Source: an uncultured Ruminococcus sp. (GTDB lineage Bacteria; Bacillota; Clostridia; Oscillospirales; Ruminococcaceae). Taken from it: 49,719 nucleotides of DNA. The number at the start of each line of letters is the position of its first letter. Position 1 is the first letter of the stretch. The stretch is taken from positions 1 to 49,719 of the forward strand of contig CAKSJP010000016.1 in assembly GCA_934463425.1 (NCBI GenBank), written 5' to 3'. The position numbers and the translations under genes are program-made. The notes under the pieces were generated by a model, which had not been told where the DNA came from, searched no databases, and saw only the letters and a program-made list of their open reading frames with translations. This document shows, in pieces, positions 39,879 through 47,346 of this stretch.

Positions 39879-41225
39879 TCATGCAGTCAACAGCTGCCGC
39901 AGGCGTGCCAGATCCATTCCGTTGACTGCGCCGTCTCCGGTGCAGTCTGCCGCCTTTGCAGCCGGTTCAGAAAGTGCCTTTGCGCCCAGGAGATACTGCG
40001 CCAGTACTACAGCATCCGCCGCAGAAACCACGCCGTCCTGGTTGCAGTCACCCAGAAGCGTCTCCGGTTTCTCGCTGCCCTTTACCGCCAGAAACTGCTG
40101 CATCAGCGTATCATCATACATCTTGCAGCTGCTCCGGTCGTAGCGCAGGTCTGTGACATCCCACAGCACCGGGCACATATCCCGGGAATAGCCTGCTTCA
40201 CAGACGGAGGACAGGAACTTCCGGACAGATTCTTCTTCCTTATTCTTCTTCGGGCAGCCATATTCGCCGATAATAACCGGGATGCCCTGATCCACAAAGG
40301 TGGTTTTCAGCAGATCCATATTGCGGTTCAATTCCTGATAGTCGGCATCTGTGCCCCAGGTGGAGCGCATTTTGCCCCAGTCTGCGTCCTCTTCCAGAAT
40401 AGCAAAGACGGAAGGGGTATAATAATGTACCGAAACGGCACAGCGGTTTGCCGGATCGTCCGGCATCTGGAACAGGCTGTCACAGGTCAGTTCCACATCA
40501 GTATTATAGCCGGAAATAAGCAGGTGGCGCTGAGGATTATTGCCGCCGGAAGCGCGGATAATATCCACAAAGGTCTGATTAATCTCATTGACCAGCGCAT
40601 AGGACTCCGCCTTGCCCTCTGTACCGCCCCAGCGGTTCCAGAGACTCTCCCAGCCCAGTTCCTCGTTCTGGGACTCAAAGACAAGGTAGTCGCTGTAATC
40701 GGCAAAAGCGTCGCTGACCTGTGTCCAGATCCGCTTGTACTTTGCCATGCAGTTTTCCTTGTCCGTGGGGAAATTCGCCATCCAGCCGCCGTCATAGTGC
40801 AGGTTCAGGATGACGTAGAGACCGCAGTCCATCGCCCAGTCCACGACCTCGCGGACAGCCGAAAGATACTGGTCGCTGATGGTGTAGTTATCGCCCATCA
40901 GATTTGTCCACGCCACCGGGACACGGAGGGTGTCAAAGCCGGCGTCGGCATAGCCCTGGATCATCTGCTGCGTGATCACCGGGCTGCCCCAGGCAGTCTC
41001 ATAGGATTCCGGCGTACCGTCGCCCCACTTGTCGATCCAGTCGCCGCAGGATTCATAGGTGTTTCCCAGATTGATGCCGATGCCCATATCCTTGACCAGC
41101 TGGGCAGTGGTGATGTCCCGCATCGGGGTCTGGTTCTGGGGCAGCGCCGATACAGAGATCGACGCGGTGCAGGTGCACCAAAGCATTCCGGCAGCAACTG
41201 CGCCGGCAAATATATGTTTCATCAT
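39879..41225 (-). CDS. Glycoside hydrolase family 5 cellulase with C-terminal dockerin
   Basis: A secreted cellulosomal retaining endo-glucanase-type enzyme. The 448 residues comprise a signal peptide (1-27, cleavage near SISVSA), a GH5 TIM barrel (about 37-380) and a type I dockerin (about 391-447: GDCNQDGVVSAADAVVLAQY and CTGDGAVNGMDLARLRQ). Catalytic residues: acid/base E188 in FESQNEEL and nucleophile E321 in VIIGEYG; also HYY at 267-269 and R101 in TLRVPVAW. All are present. Substrate could be cellulose, mannan or xyloglucan; GH5 subfamily is not assigned. AAGGGAAAAGACT precedes ATGATG. The AraC regulator gene lies 63 nt upstream on the same strand, suggesting joint transcription. Confidence 0.94.
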   Translation of the reverse strand: MMKHIFAGAVAAGMLWCTCTASISVSALPQNQTPMRDITTAQLVKDMGIGINLGNTYESCGDWIDKWGDGTPESYETAWGSPVITQQMIQGYADAGFDTLRVPVAWTNLMGDNYTISDQYLSAVREVVDWAMDCGLYVILNLHYDGGWMANFPTDKENCMAKYKRIWTQVSDAFADYSDYLVFESQNEELGWESLWNRWGGTEGKAESYALVNEINQTFVDIIRASGGNNPQRHLLISGYNTDVELTCDSLFQMPDDPANRCAVSVHYYTPSVFAILEEDADWGKMRSTWGTDADYQELNRNMDLLKTTFVDQGIPVIIGEYGCPKKNKEEESVRKFLSSVCEAGYSRDMCPVLWDVTDLRYDRSSCKMYDDTLMQQFLAVKGSEKPETLLGDCNQDGVVSAADAVVLAQYLLGAKALSEPAAKAADCTGDGAVNGMDLARLRQLLTA

Positions 41226-41288
41226 AGTCTTTTCCCTTGCGGCAAAATGCCGCGGATGCTCACCCCGCCGGGTGTCTGCAAAAACAAA

Positions 41289-42104
41289 TCAGGCAGATGT
41301 CGCCATGCGCGATGTCAGCCGTCCCTGCTTGCGGAAGTCACTGGGCGTGCTGCCGCAGTTTTTCTTGAACTGCCGCAGAAAGCTGTAGGTACAGCCATAG
41401 CCGCACTGCTCCGCGATCTCCCCTACGGTCAGCCCGGTGGACGAGAGCAGCTCCTTGGCACGCTGCATTTTGGCACAGGTCACATCCGTCATCACCGTCA
41501 CGCCAAAGGTCTTTTTATACAAGTGCTGCAGCCCCGAGCGGCTCATGCGGACAAAATTCAGCATAGAATCCACCGTACCGAACTGCTCCGGCGTCTGATA
41601 GATCCGCATCCGCAGATAGGTCAGCTGCTGGTTGTTGTCCTTCAGCTGCAGAGTGCTGTGATGATCGCCGGCGCAGTATTCCCGGCGGATCTTCATCAGC
41701 AGGATGCTGGCATACTGGTGCTCGATCTCGCTGTGCATCAGCTCCGCGGAATAGTGCTCATACGCCATCTTGCGGATCAGCTCTGACAGCTCGGCGGCGT
41801 TCTGGGTCTGCATGGGCGTATCAAAAGGCATGCCCTCATTGCGCAGCGCGATCTCCTCCTCCGGCGTCATGCTGCAGTAAAACCAGTCATCGGTGTAGAT
41901 GCCGTTTTCTGCTTCATAGCGGCAGGCTGTGTGCGGGGTGAAAAATACGATCGTGTTCTTTTCCAGATGCAACTTTTTCCCATTCAATAAAAATCGTGCA
42001 GGCGTTTTTACCAGAAGGAACAGATAACAGCCCGGCCCGTCCGGATAATCCATCACAAAATCTGCACCGTGGGAGTAGTTGTGTCCGATCACTCCAATTT
42101 TCAT
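41289..42104 (-). CDS. AraC family transcriptional regulator
   Basis: A 271-residue regulator with an N-terminal cupin-type sensing domain (about 1-130, MKIGVIGHNYSHGADFVMDY then NTIVFFTPHTACRYEAENG) and a C-terminal AraC DNA-binding domain with two helix-turn-helices (about 170-265: FVRMSRSGLQHLYKKTFGV, then VGEIAEQCGYGCTYSFLRQF and KKNCGSTPSDFRKQ). The N-terminal pocket probably senses a sugar. It is transcribed ahead of the GH5 gene and may regulate that cellulase; this is inference from position. It has its own promoter at 42204-42232. Confidence 0.92.
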   Translation of the reverse strand: MKIGVIGHNYSHGADFVMDYPDGPGCYLFLLVKTPARFLLNGKKLHLEKNTIVFFTPHTACRYEAENGIYTDDWFYCSMTPEEEIALRNEGMPFDTPMQTQNAAELSELIRKMAYEHYSAELMHSEIEHQYASILLMKIRREYCAGDHHSTLQLKDNNQQLTYLRMRIYQTPEQFGTVDSMLNFVRMSRSGLQHLYKKTFGVTVMTDVTCAKMQRAKELLSSTGLTVGEIAEQCGYGCTYSFLRQFKKNCGSTPSDFRKQGRLTSRMATSA

Positions 42105-42203
42105 GTCGTTCTCCTTTGCGTTCGGCGGATTTTCCTGATTTTCCCGGAGAACACATGGGAAAATCCCGAAAAACCCAAATCAAAGTACAATTGCATTGCT
42201 TCT

Positions 42204-42232
42204 ATTATAACATGACTTTTCAGAAGATGCAA
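42204..42232 (-). promoter_or_regulatory. Promoter of the AraC-GH5 unit
   Basis: On the minus strand TTGCAT (complement of 42227-42232), a 17-bp spacer and TATAAT (complement of 42204-42209). Confidence 0.75.
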
Positions 42233-42386
42233 CCACAGATTTTGCTTATTTCCACCACAAATTGTGCATTCAGAAAAAATATTGCGCCTTAAAAATCGTG
42301 CAGCGCAAGATTATCCTATCAAAATCTTATACTGATCCCGGCGGCATTCTGTCTCCGGGCTTTTTCTGCACCCGGCACCAAAGCAC

Positions 42387-42415
42387 TTGACAAATACCCC
42401 TATAGGGTATATAAT
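42387..42415 (+). promoter_or_regulatory. Promoter with CsoR-like copper operator
   Basis: TTGACA (42387-42392), 17-bp spacer, TATAAT (42410-42415). The spacer is almost wholly the inverted repeat ATACCC-CTATA-GGGTAT (42394-42410), matching the layout of CsoR boxes. A bound repressor would block RNA polymerase. No csoR gene is in the window. Confidence 0.75.
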
Positions 42416-42487
42416 AAAAGCAGCATCGCCCAGCCTCTGTGCGGTGTTCCCGAAAAGCGTACTATCATGAGAAAGGCGGTAACGACC

Positions 42488-42739
42488 ATGGTAAAGACAA
42501 CATTAAAAATTGACGGCATGATGTGCAGCATGTGCGAGGCGCATATGAACGATCTGGTGCGCCAGAACTGTAACGTAAAAAAAGTGACTTCTTCTGCAAA
42601 GAACGGTGAGACGGTCATCATCAGTGAAGCACCGGTAGATATCTCCATGCTGGACAAGGAGATCAAGGGCATCGGCTATACCCTGCTCTCTCACGAAAGT
42701 GAGCCCTATGAGAAAAAGGGACTTTTCCACCGGAAATAA
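42488..42739 (+). CDS. Small heavy-metal-associated (HMA) domain protein, CopZ-like
   Basis: The 83-residue cytosolic protein has a ferredoxin-like HMA fold. The metal site is GMMCSMCEAHM, with the two cysteines spaced CxxC (about residues 12-19). The usual motif is MxCxxC, and here it is MMCSMC. The remaining beta-alpha-beta-beta-alpha-beta pattern (VTSSAKNGETVIISEAPVDI, IKGIGYTLLS) fits CopZ/MerP-type carriers. The CsoR-like operator in its promoter suggests copper control and a copper chaperone role. ATG at 42488 follows AAAGGCGG; ATG at 42467 lacks an SD. No CopA ATPase is adjacent. The stop codon TAA is at the edge of a miniature element. Confidence 0.85.
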   Translation: MVKTTLKIDGMMCSMCEAHMNDLVRQNCNVKKVTSSAKNGETVIISEAPVDISMLDKEIKGIGYTLLSHESEPYEKKGLFHRK

Positions 42740-42901
42740 GAACCTGTCTTCACAAGAAATATGTGTGGATTTTCGAGCATAATTTTGTTGCAGACAAGGC
42801 AAAAATACGCAGGCGGGCTGTCGCCCGGCAAGTATTTTTCACGCAGTATGCAGCAAAATTTGCCGAAAAGACACGGGTATACGCTTGTGAAGCCAGGTTC
42901 T
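42739..42901. mobile_element. 163-bp MITE-like element
   Basis: The ends are inverted repeats, AGAACCTGTCTTCACAAG (42739-42756) and CTTGTGAAGCCAGGTTCT (42884-42901), one mismatch in 18. TAA flanks both sides (42737-42739 and 42901-42903), a possible 3-bp target duplication that coincides with the HMA stop codon. The interior is also palindromic around GGCGGGCTGTCGCCCGGC. There is no coding content. The end sequence differs from the element at 27.7 kb. Confidence 0.7.
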
Positions 42902-42919
42902 AAAATCCCCCTCCTGAAA

Positions 42920-42982
42920 AAAAGAGCCTGCTTTCCCGCGGCGCACAGCTTGTGTGCGACCTGAGAGAAAGCAGGCTCTTTT
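42920..42982. terminator. Terminator of the zinc-ribbon operon
   Basis: AAAAGAGCCTGCTTTC pairs with GAAAGCAGGCTCTTTT (16 bp), with an inner GCGCACA/TGTGCG stem and T-runs on both sides. It lies seven nt after the last zinc-ribbon gene. Confidence 0.85.
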
Positions 42983-42988
42983 GTTATT

Positions 42989-43642
42989 TTATTGGGAATC
43001 GGCCTGAGAAGTTCCGCTGCCCTGCAGCGTTTCGTTATCCTCAGAGATGATATACCACTTTTCGCCGATCTTGCCCAGGGTGGGGTATACTACATCACTG
43101 CCGGAGTCATTGCTGCCATGAAAGGTGCGCTTTACCTCCAGCGTAACTGCCTGGGTGATATCGGCGCCGTCATTCCCCAGCATATCCTCCATGTTGGTGT
43201 TCCACTCGGTCATGCCGGAGTCTCCCTGCTGGGACATGCCCTCGATCTGATAGGAGATCTTGACATCGTCGCCATAGGTCTCCTTCCACTCCGACATGGT
43301 ATTCTGACAGCCCTCTGAAAAGCTCTGGATCACGTCATCCTCGGTCTTGTCATAGGTCTCCATATAATACGTCCAGTACTCCGGCGGTGCCATGATCTGA
43401 GTCATTGCCTGGCCGTCCTCTGAGAGAATGGCGGTATAGTAGGTGCTGAGCACATCGGCATAGTCGGAGGAATCCGGCGCTGCCTTCTGTGCCCTCTGAT
43501 CTCGCTGATACCAGATCAGCCCGCCGCCTGCCAGTGCCGCCGCAGCAGCTACCAGAACGATGCCTGCGCCGATGCGGAGACGCCGCCGCTTTGCCGCTGC
43601 CTGCTCTGCCTGTTTCCGATTTTGAGTGGTTTTCTTTGCCAT
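42989..43642 (-). CDS. Membrane-anchored protein with IGxxW extracytoplasmic domain (operon gene 4)
   Basis: Function unknown. The 217-residue protein has a basic cytoplasmic N-terminus (MAKKTTQNRKQAEQAAAKRR) and one membrane helix (about 24-42). Its extracytoplasmic domain (about 55-205) runs from DVLSTYYTAILSEDGQAM through PPEYWTYYMETYDKT to LGKIGEKWYIISEDN. This domain recurs in the two preceding genes. The fold could be NTF2-like, but that is a guess from pattern. Unlike those genes it lacks the zinc ribbon. ATG at 43642 has AAAGGAG nine bases upstream. It is 17 nt after the preceding gene. Confidence 0.75.
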   Translation of the reverse strand: MAKKTTQNRKQAEQAAAKRRRLRIGAGIVLVAAAAALAGGGLIWYQRDQRAQKAAPDSSDYADVLSTYYTAILSEDGQAMTQIMAPPEYWTYYMETYDKTEDDVIQSFSEGCQNTMSEWKETYGDDVKISYQIEGMSQQGDSGMTEWNTNMEDMLGNDGADITQAVTLEVKRTFHGSNDSGSDVVYPTLGKIGEKWYIISEDNETLQGSGTSQADSQ

Positions 43643-43659
43643 GCTGTTTTGCTCCTTTG

Positions 43660-44430
43660 TTACCACACATTATAGCCGTCATTCTGGCAGACATAGTCCA
43701 TGTCCTCCATCACCTGCATGCAGCACCAGCGGCTGCCGATCTTCACGAAGGTCGCCTTTTCCGATGCTTTTGTGCCGCCGTCATCGATGGTGATCTGGAC
43801 TTCTGCCGCCTTTTTGATCTCCACCTGGATGCCGTAGCTGGTTTTCAGTTCGTCCTCCAGCGCCGCCAGAGCGTCTGCATCCGTCTGTATGGTGACATCG
43901 TGCATTTCATAGGACATTCTGCCCTCTGTGCCGTAGTTCTCGTTCCAGTAGGTAAAATAGTCATGCATCATGGACTTTACTTCCCGGCGTGTGGTGGAAT
44001 AGGTATCCTCCAGATAATCCATATAGGCATCCGGCACCAGGGCGGTATACATGCTGCCGCTGGAATAATCCACGCCCTTGACATAGCGGTATACCGCCAG
44101 CTTATAGCCCCAGAAAAAGATGTAGTACAGCACCGCAGCCAGCACCAGCACCGCTGCCACGGCTGCTGCAATGATCCGGCGGCGCAGGCGAATGGTCTTT
44201 TCCTGCTTCTGCCGCCGCAGCTCTTCCGGATCTTCCACCGATGCAGCATCGGTTTTTGCGGTCTCTGCCGTGAGAAACGGCATGGAAAAGCTGTCGGCTG
44301 CCGGCGCAGCTGTTTTTTTCTCCGAACCGGCTTCCGGTTCTTTTTTTTCCGGACGGGGCAGGATCTCGCCGCATTCCGGGCAGATCACAGCGCGCTCCGG
44401 CGCTTCATATCCACAGTGTTCACATTTCAT
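43660..44430 (-). CDS. Zinc-ribbon membrane protein with IGxxW extracytoplasmic domain (operon gene 3)
   Basis: Function unknown. The 256-residue protein begins with a zinc ribbon, CEHCGYEAPERAVICPECG (two CxxC pairs, residues 3-21). A linker, a basic segment (RRQKQEKTIRLRRR) and a membrane helix (about 85-110) follow. The extracytoplasmic domain (about 115-250) includes YTALVPDAYMDYLEDTYSTT and ends FVKIGSRWCCMQVMEDMD. It thus puts a cytosolic metal site and an outer domain in one chain, as in the preceding gene. The SD is AAGGAG-like, 38 nt after the preceding stop. Confidence 0.75.
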   Translation of the reverse strand: MKCEHCGYEAPERAVICPECGEILPRPEKKEPEAGSEKKTAAPAADSFSMPFLTAETAKTDAASVEDPEELRRQKQEKTIRLRRRIIAAAVAAVLVLAAVLYYIFFWGYKLAVYRYVKGVDYSSGSMYTALVPDAYMDYLEDTYSTTRREVKSMMHDYFTYWNENYGTEGRMSYEMHDVTIQTDADALAALEDELKTSYGIQVEIKKAAEVQITIDDGGTKASEKATFVKIGSRWCCMQVMEDMDYVCQNDGYNVW

Positions 44431-44468
44431 ATTGGTATTAAACTCCTTGCGGCACAGTGCCTTATCTT

Positions 44469-45872
44469 TTATTCCCCGGCGCTGTAGCAGGCAGTCGCAT
44501 AGTAGTACATCGCATCATAGACATACCACTGACCGCCGATCTGTGTCAGGGTCACATAGGTGTCGGTATCCTCACCGTTCACAGTAACTGTCACGCGGAC
44601 ATCCACTGCCGCTTCGCCGGCAACGCCATAGGTATCCAGACCGGAGTTCAGATCCTCCAGGTCAGAATCGTCATACTCGTCGATACCGGTCACGCGCACA
44701 GAAATATCCGATGCAGCATCCTCGCCAAATTCTGAGGTCACCATCTCCTGGAGCATCTCGGACAGATATGTCTCCGCATCTGCCTGCTGTACGCCGTATT
44801 CCTGATCCACCAGATCCCACCAGCCGTCGGGCACAAGGGTGGACATGGTACCTGCATCCGCCGTGAGCATCGCATTCCAATAGGTGTCCATCAGGTCGCC
44901 GTATTCTGCCTGATACTTTGCGCTGTCGGCATATTCTGAATTGCACACATCGTCGAAATCGTCCATAGCAGACAGGCTGCACCACTGACCGCCGATTTTG
45001 ATGGTCCAGATGGAGTATTCGTCCTCGTCAGTGTCCTCGCTGCCGGTCACAGTGCACTTGACATCCATGCAGATCCCGGAAGAGACCTTCAGACCGAACC
45101 GGTCGGTATCCTCCCGGACGGTATCCAGCTGCGCGGCGCTGCCGAAGCCGGCAGTCACGCCCTCCTGTTCCCATGCATAGGACAGGTCACCGCCCATGTC
45201 GTCTGCATAGTCCTGCATGTACAGCGACATAGCCGCCACTGCCTCTTCCTCCGTGAGGTCATAGGTATCGGAAATATAGCCCCAGAAATCATCCGGGCAG
45301 AGATCTGCCATCGCTTCTGCATCACAGTTCACATGGGCATTCCAGTAATCATTGACGGTTTTTTCACTTCTCTTTGCCATGCTCACGCCGACACCGACGA
45401 TCACGCCCACCACGATCAGGATCAGCAGGATGGGAATCAGGATCAGGGCAATAATGAGTCCGGTCTTCTTTTTCTTTTTGGGCGGCTGTCCCACGGGCGG
45501 CACGGGCATTCCGGCAGGGTCATAGGGCATGCCGCCGACCGGAGGCACTGCGCCGCCGGAAGCGCCGCCCGGAATGGTGTTGCCGGGCATGGAATAGGGA
45601 TTTGCCGCGGCGTCCGGTGCAGACGGCTGCGGAATCGGCTCGGGCTGCGGCGCCGGGGCTGCTTCCGGTGCGGGAGCGGCTTCGGGCGCAGACGGCATCT
45701 CAGCTGCCGGTGCTTCGGATGTCGGGATGTCCGGGGTTTCCGGGACAGGAGCATCCGGGACAGCTTCCGGGATCACTTCCGGCGCAGGCGCAGCATCGGT
45801 AAGGGGCGTACCACAGTTGGGACAGAACTTCTTGCCGTCTTCTACGGCGATTCCACAGTTTTTACAATTCAT
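44469..45872 (-). CDS. Zinc-ribbon membrane protein with two IGxxW extracytoplasmic domains (operon gene 2)
   Basis: Function unknown. The 467-residue protein has an N-terminal zinc ribbon (CKNCGIAVEDGKKFCPNCG), a long Pro/Ala-rich linker (about 25-140), a KKKKK stretch and a membrane helix (about 138-165). Two tandem copies of the outer domain follow. The first has NDYWNAHVNCDAEAMADLCP and ends IKIGGQWCSLSAMDD; the second has DTYWNAMLTADAGTMSTLVP and ends LTQIGGQWYVYDAMYY. The parallel internal repeats show the domain boundaries. The first Met is the ATG at 45872; the codon before it is TTG. GGAGAA lies upstream. Confidence 0.78.
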   Translation of the reverse strand: MNCKNCGIAVEDGKKFCPNCGTPLTDAAPAPEVIPEAVPDAPVPETPDIPTSEAPAAEMPSAPEAAPAPEAAPAPQPEPIPQPSAPDAAANPYSMPGNTIPGGASGGAVPPVGGMPYDPAGMPVPPVGQPPKKKKKTGLIIALILIPILLILIVVGVIVGVGVSMAKRSEKTVNDYWNAHVNCDAEAMADLCPDDFWGYISDTYDLTEEEAVAAMSLYMQDYADDMGGDLSYAWEQEGVTAGFGSAAQLDTVREDTDRFGLKVSSGICMDVKCTVTGSEDTDEDEYSIWTIKIGGQWCSLSAMDDFDDVCNSEYADSAKYQAEYGDLMDTYWNAMLTADAGTMSTLVPDGWWDLVDQEYGVQQADAETYLSEMLQEMVTSEFGEDAASDISVRVTGIDEYDDSDLEDLNSGLDTYGVAGEAAVDVRVTVTVNGEDTDTYVTLTQIGGQWYVYDAMYYYATACYSAGE

Positions 45873-45963
45873 CAAATTATTCTCCTTATGTCATAGTTTC
45901 TATACGGCGGCAGAACAGCACTCCGCCGCGCAAGCTTGGTGCGGTATTCTTTAGTCCTCTACT

Positions 45964-46965
45964 TTAGTTCTCTACTTTTGTACCGCAGCTGGTGCAGAAC
46001 TTATTCTGCGCCGGAACGGGCTTTCCGCAGTTAGGGCAGATGCGCTCCGGCGCAGACGGTGCTTCCGGGGCTGCTGCCGTGACTGCTTCTGTCACAGCAG
46101 ACCCTTCGTCCTCCACCCTTGTGCCGCAGGAGGTGCAGAACTTATTGTGCTCCGGGACAGGCTTGCCGCAGTTGGGGCAAAGGCGCTCCGGTACAGCCGG
46201 AGTCTCCGGCGCAGCTTCTTCCGGGACAGCAGCCGGAACGGGTTCAGCTGCCGGTGCCGGGATGACCGGGGTCTCTTCTGCTGCCGGGGCGGTAATAACT
46301 TCCGGCGCAGCCGGCTGTGCCGCCGGAGCTTCTGCCGGAATCGGTGTCACCACTGCCGGAGCAGGTGCAGGTGCAGGCTCTGCCGCAACGAAACGGTTTC
46401 CGCAGAAGGTGCAGAACATCGCGCCTGCCATACGAGGCTTGCCGCATGCCGGGCAGACCTCTGCGCCGCCTGCGGGCTGCTGAACATATCCCGGTGCAGC
46501 CTGCTGTGCCGCTGCCTGCTGGGCTGCCGCCTGACGTGCCGCCTCCTGTGCCGCACGTTCCGCGCGCTCTGCGGCTTCCTTGGCGGCACGCTCCTCTGCA
46601 AGGCGCTTGCCCACCGGATTTTCTGCGCCGCACTTGGTGCAGAACAGCACAGCCTCCGGGATCTCTGCGCCGCAGCTCTGACAGATCAGCTGGTGCTTGT
46701 TCCGGCGGATCTGCTCCCGGTATTCTTCGATCTTTCTCTGGCTGGCAGCGATGGCATCCAGAAATTCCTGAAATTCCGGCTCTGCACTGTCGGTGTGCAG
46801 CTCTGCGTACTTTTTGCCCATGTTCAGATAGGCGGTGTTGATGTTCTTCTCCTCGTCGTTGATGAGACCATTCAGACGAATGGTGTCGGTGGAGGACTTG
46901 GTTTTCTCCACAACGGTGTGAGTGGTGTCACTAATGGTTTTTCCAAGTTTATCAAAAAAAGACAT
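45964..46965 (-). CDS. Multi zinc-ribbon cytosolic protein (operon gene 1)
   Basis: Function unknown. The 333-residue protein starts MSFFDKLGKTISDTTHTVVE. A helical, probably coiled-coil region (about 1-95) and four zinc ribbons follow: CQSCGAEIPEAVLFCTKCG, CPACGKPRMAGAMFCTFCG, CPNCGKPVPEHNKFCTSCG and CPNCGKPVPAQNKFCTSCG. They are separated by Ala/Glu- and Pro/Ala-rich linkers (AEERAAKEAAERAERAAQEA). There is no membrane helix, unlike the following genes. The last two ribbons are nearly identical, so recent duplication is likely. The ATG at 46965 has AGTGAGGAA upstream; an ATG 14 codons earlier lacks an SD. It is the first gene of the operon. Confidence 0.78.
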   Translation of the reverse strand: MSFFDKLGKTISDTTHTVVEKTKSSTDTIRLNGLINDEEKNINTAYLNMGKKYAELHTDSAEPEFQEFLDAIAASQRKIEEYREQIRRNKHQLICQSCGAEIPEAVLFCTKCGAENPVGKRLAEERAAKEAAERAERAAQEAARQAAAQQAAAQQAAPGYVQQPAGGAEVCPACGKPRMAGAMFCTFCGNRFVAAEPAPAPAPAVVTPIPAEAPAAQPAAPEVITAPAAEETPVIPAPAAEPVPAAVPEEAAPETPAVPERLCPNCGKPVPEHNKFCTSCGTRVEDEGSAVTEAVTAAAPEAPSAPERICPNCGKPVPAQNKFCTSCGTKVEN

Positions 46966-47034
46966 AACGGTTTCCTCACTTTCCAAAAAGGGTGTTTCGG
47001 TGCTCATGAAATTGTTTCCAGAGCCTTATGATAC

Positions 47035-47063
47035 ATTATACTATATTTTCAGATATCATGCAA
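47035..47063 (-). promoter_or_regulatory. Zinc-ribbon operon promoter
   Basis: On the minus strand TTGCAT (complement of 47058-47063), a 17-bp spacer and TATAAT (complement of 47035-47040). Confidence 0.75.
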
Positions 47064-47267
47064 GCTTTTTTTGCATTTTTCACAACATTTTCATGAAGTC
47101 AGCACCAACGGCGCACCTGAGCCGCCGGAGTGCCGCCGAAAAAAATATCGCAGTCCCCGACAGCATTCCCCTGCAAATCCTGTCTCATCTTCGGGAAATG
47201 GTGTCACCCGGCGGCGTTATTTCCGGATGAGAGGAAGAAAATGCCCGAAACAGGCGGATTTTTTGGG

Positions 47268-47296
47268 TGGAAATCATTTCCCGGATCTGCTACAAT
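47268..47296 (+). promoter_or_regulatory. Likely noc promoter with palindrome
   Basis: TGGAAA (47268-47273), 17-bp spacer, TACAAT (47291-47296). The perfect palindrome GGAAATCATTTCC (47269-47281) overlaps the -35 box. The rest of the 381-nt gap between the divergent operons holds no gene. Confidence 0.5.
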
Positions 47297-47346
47297 AGGG
47301 ATATGGATCACTCCCATAGAAATACATAGAGAGGAAGTACAGCAGC

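Noticed and set aside
42105..42386. Searched for a divergent gene or riboswitch between AraC and the copper protein
   Set aside because: Only the two promoters are recognisable. No aptamer-like conserved pattern or frame with an SD was found.
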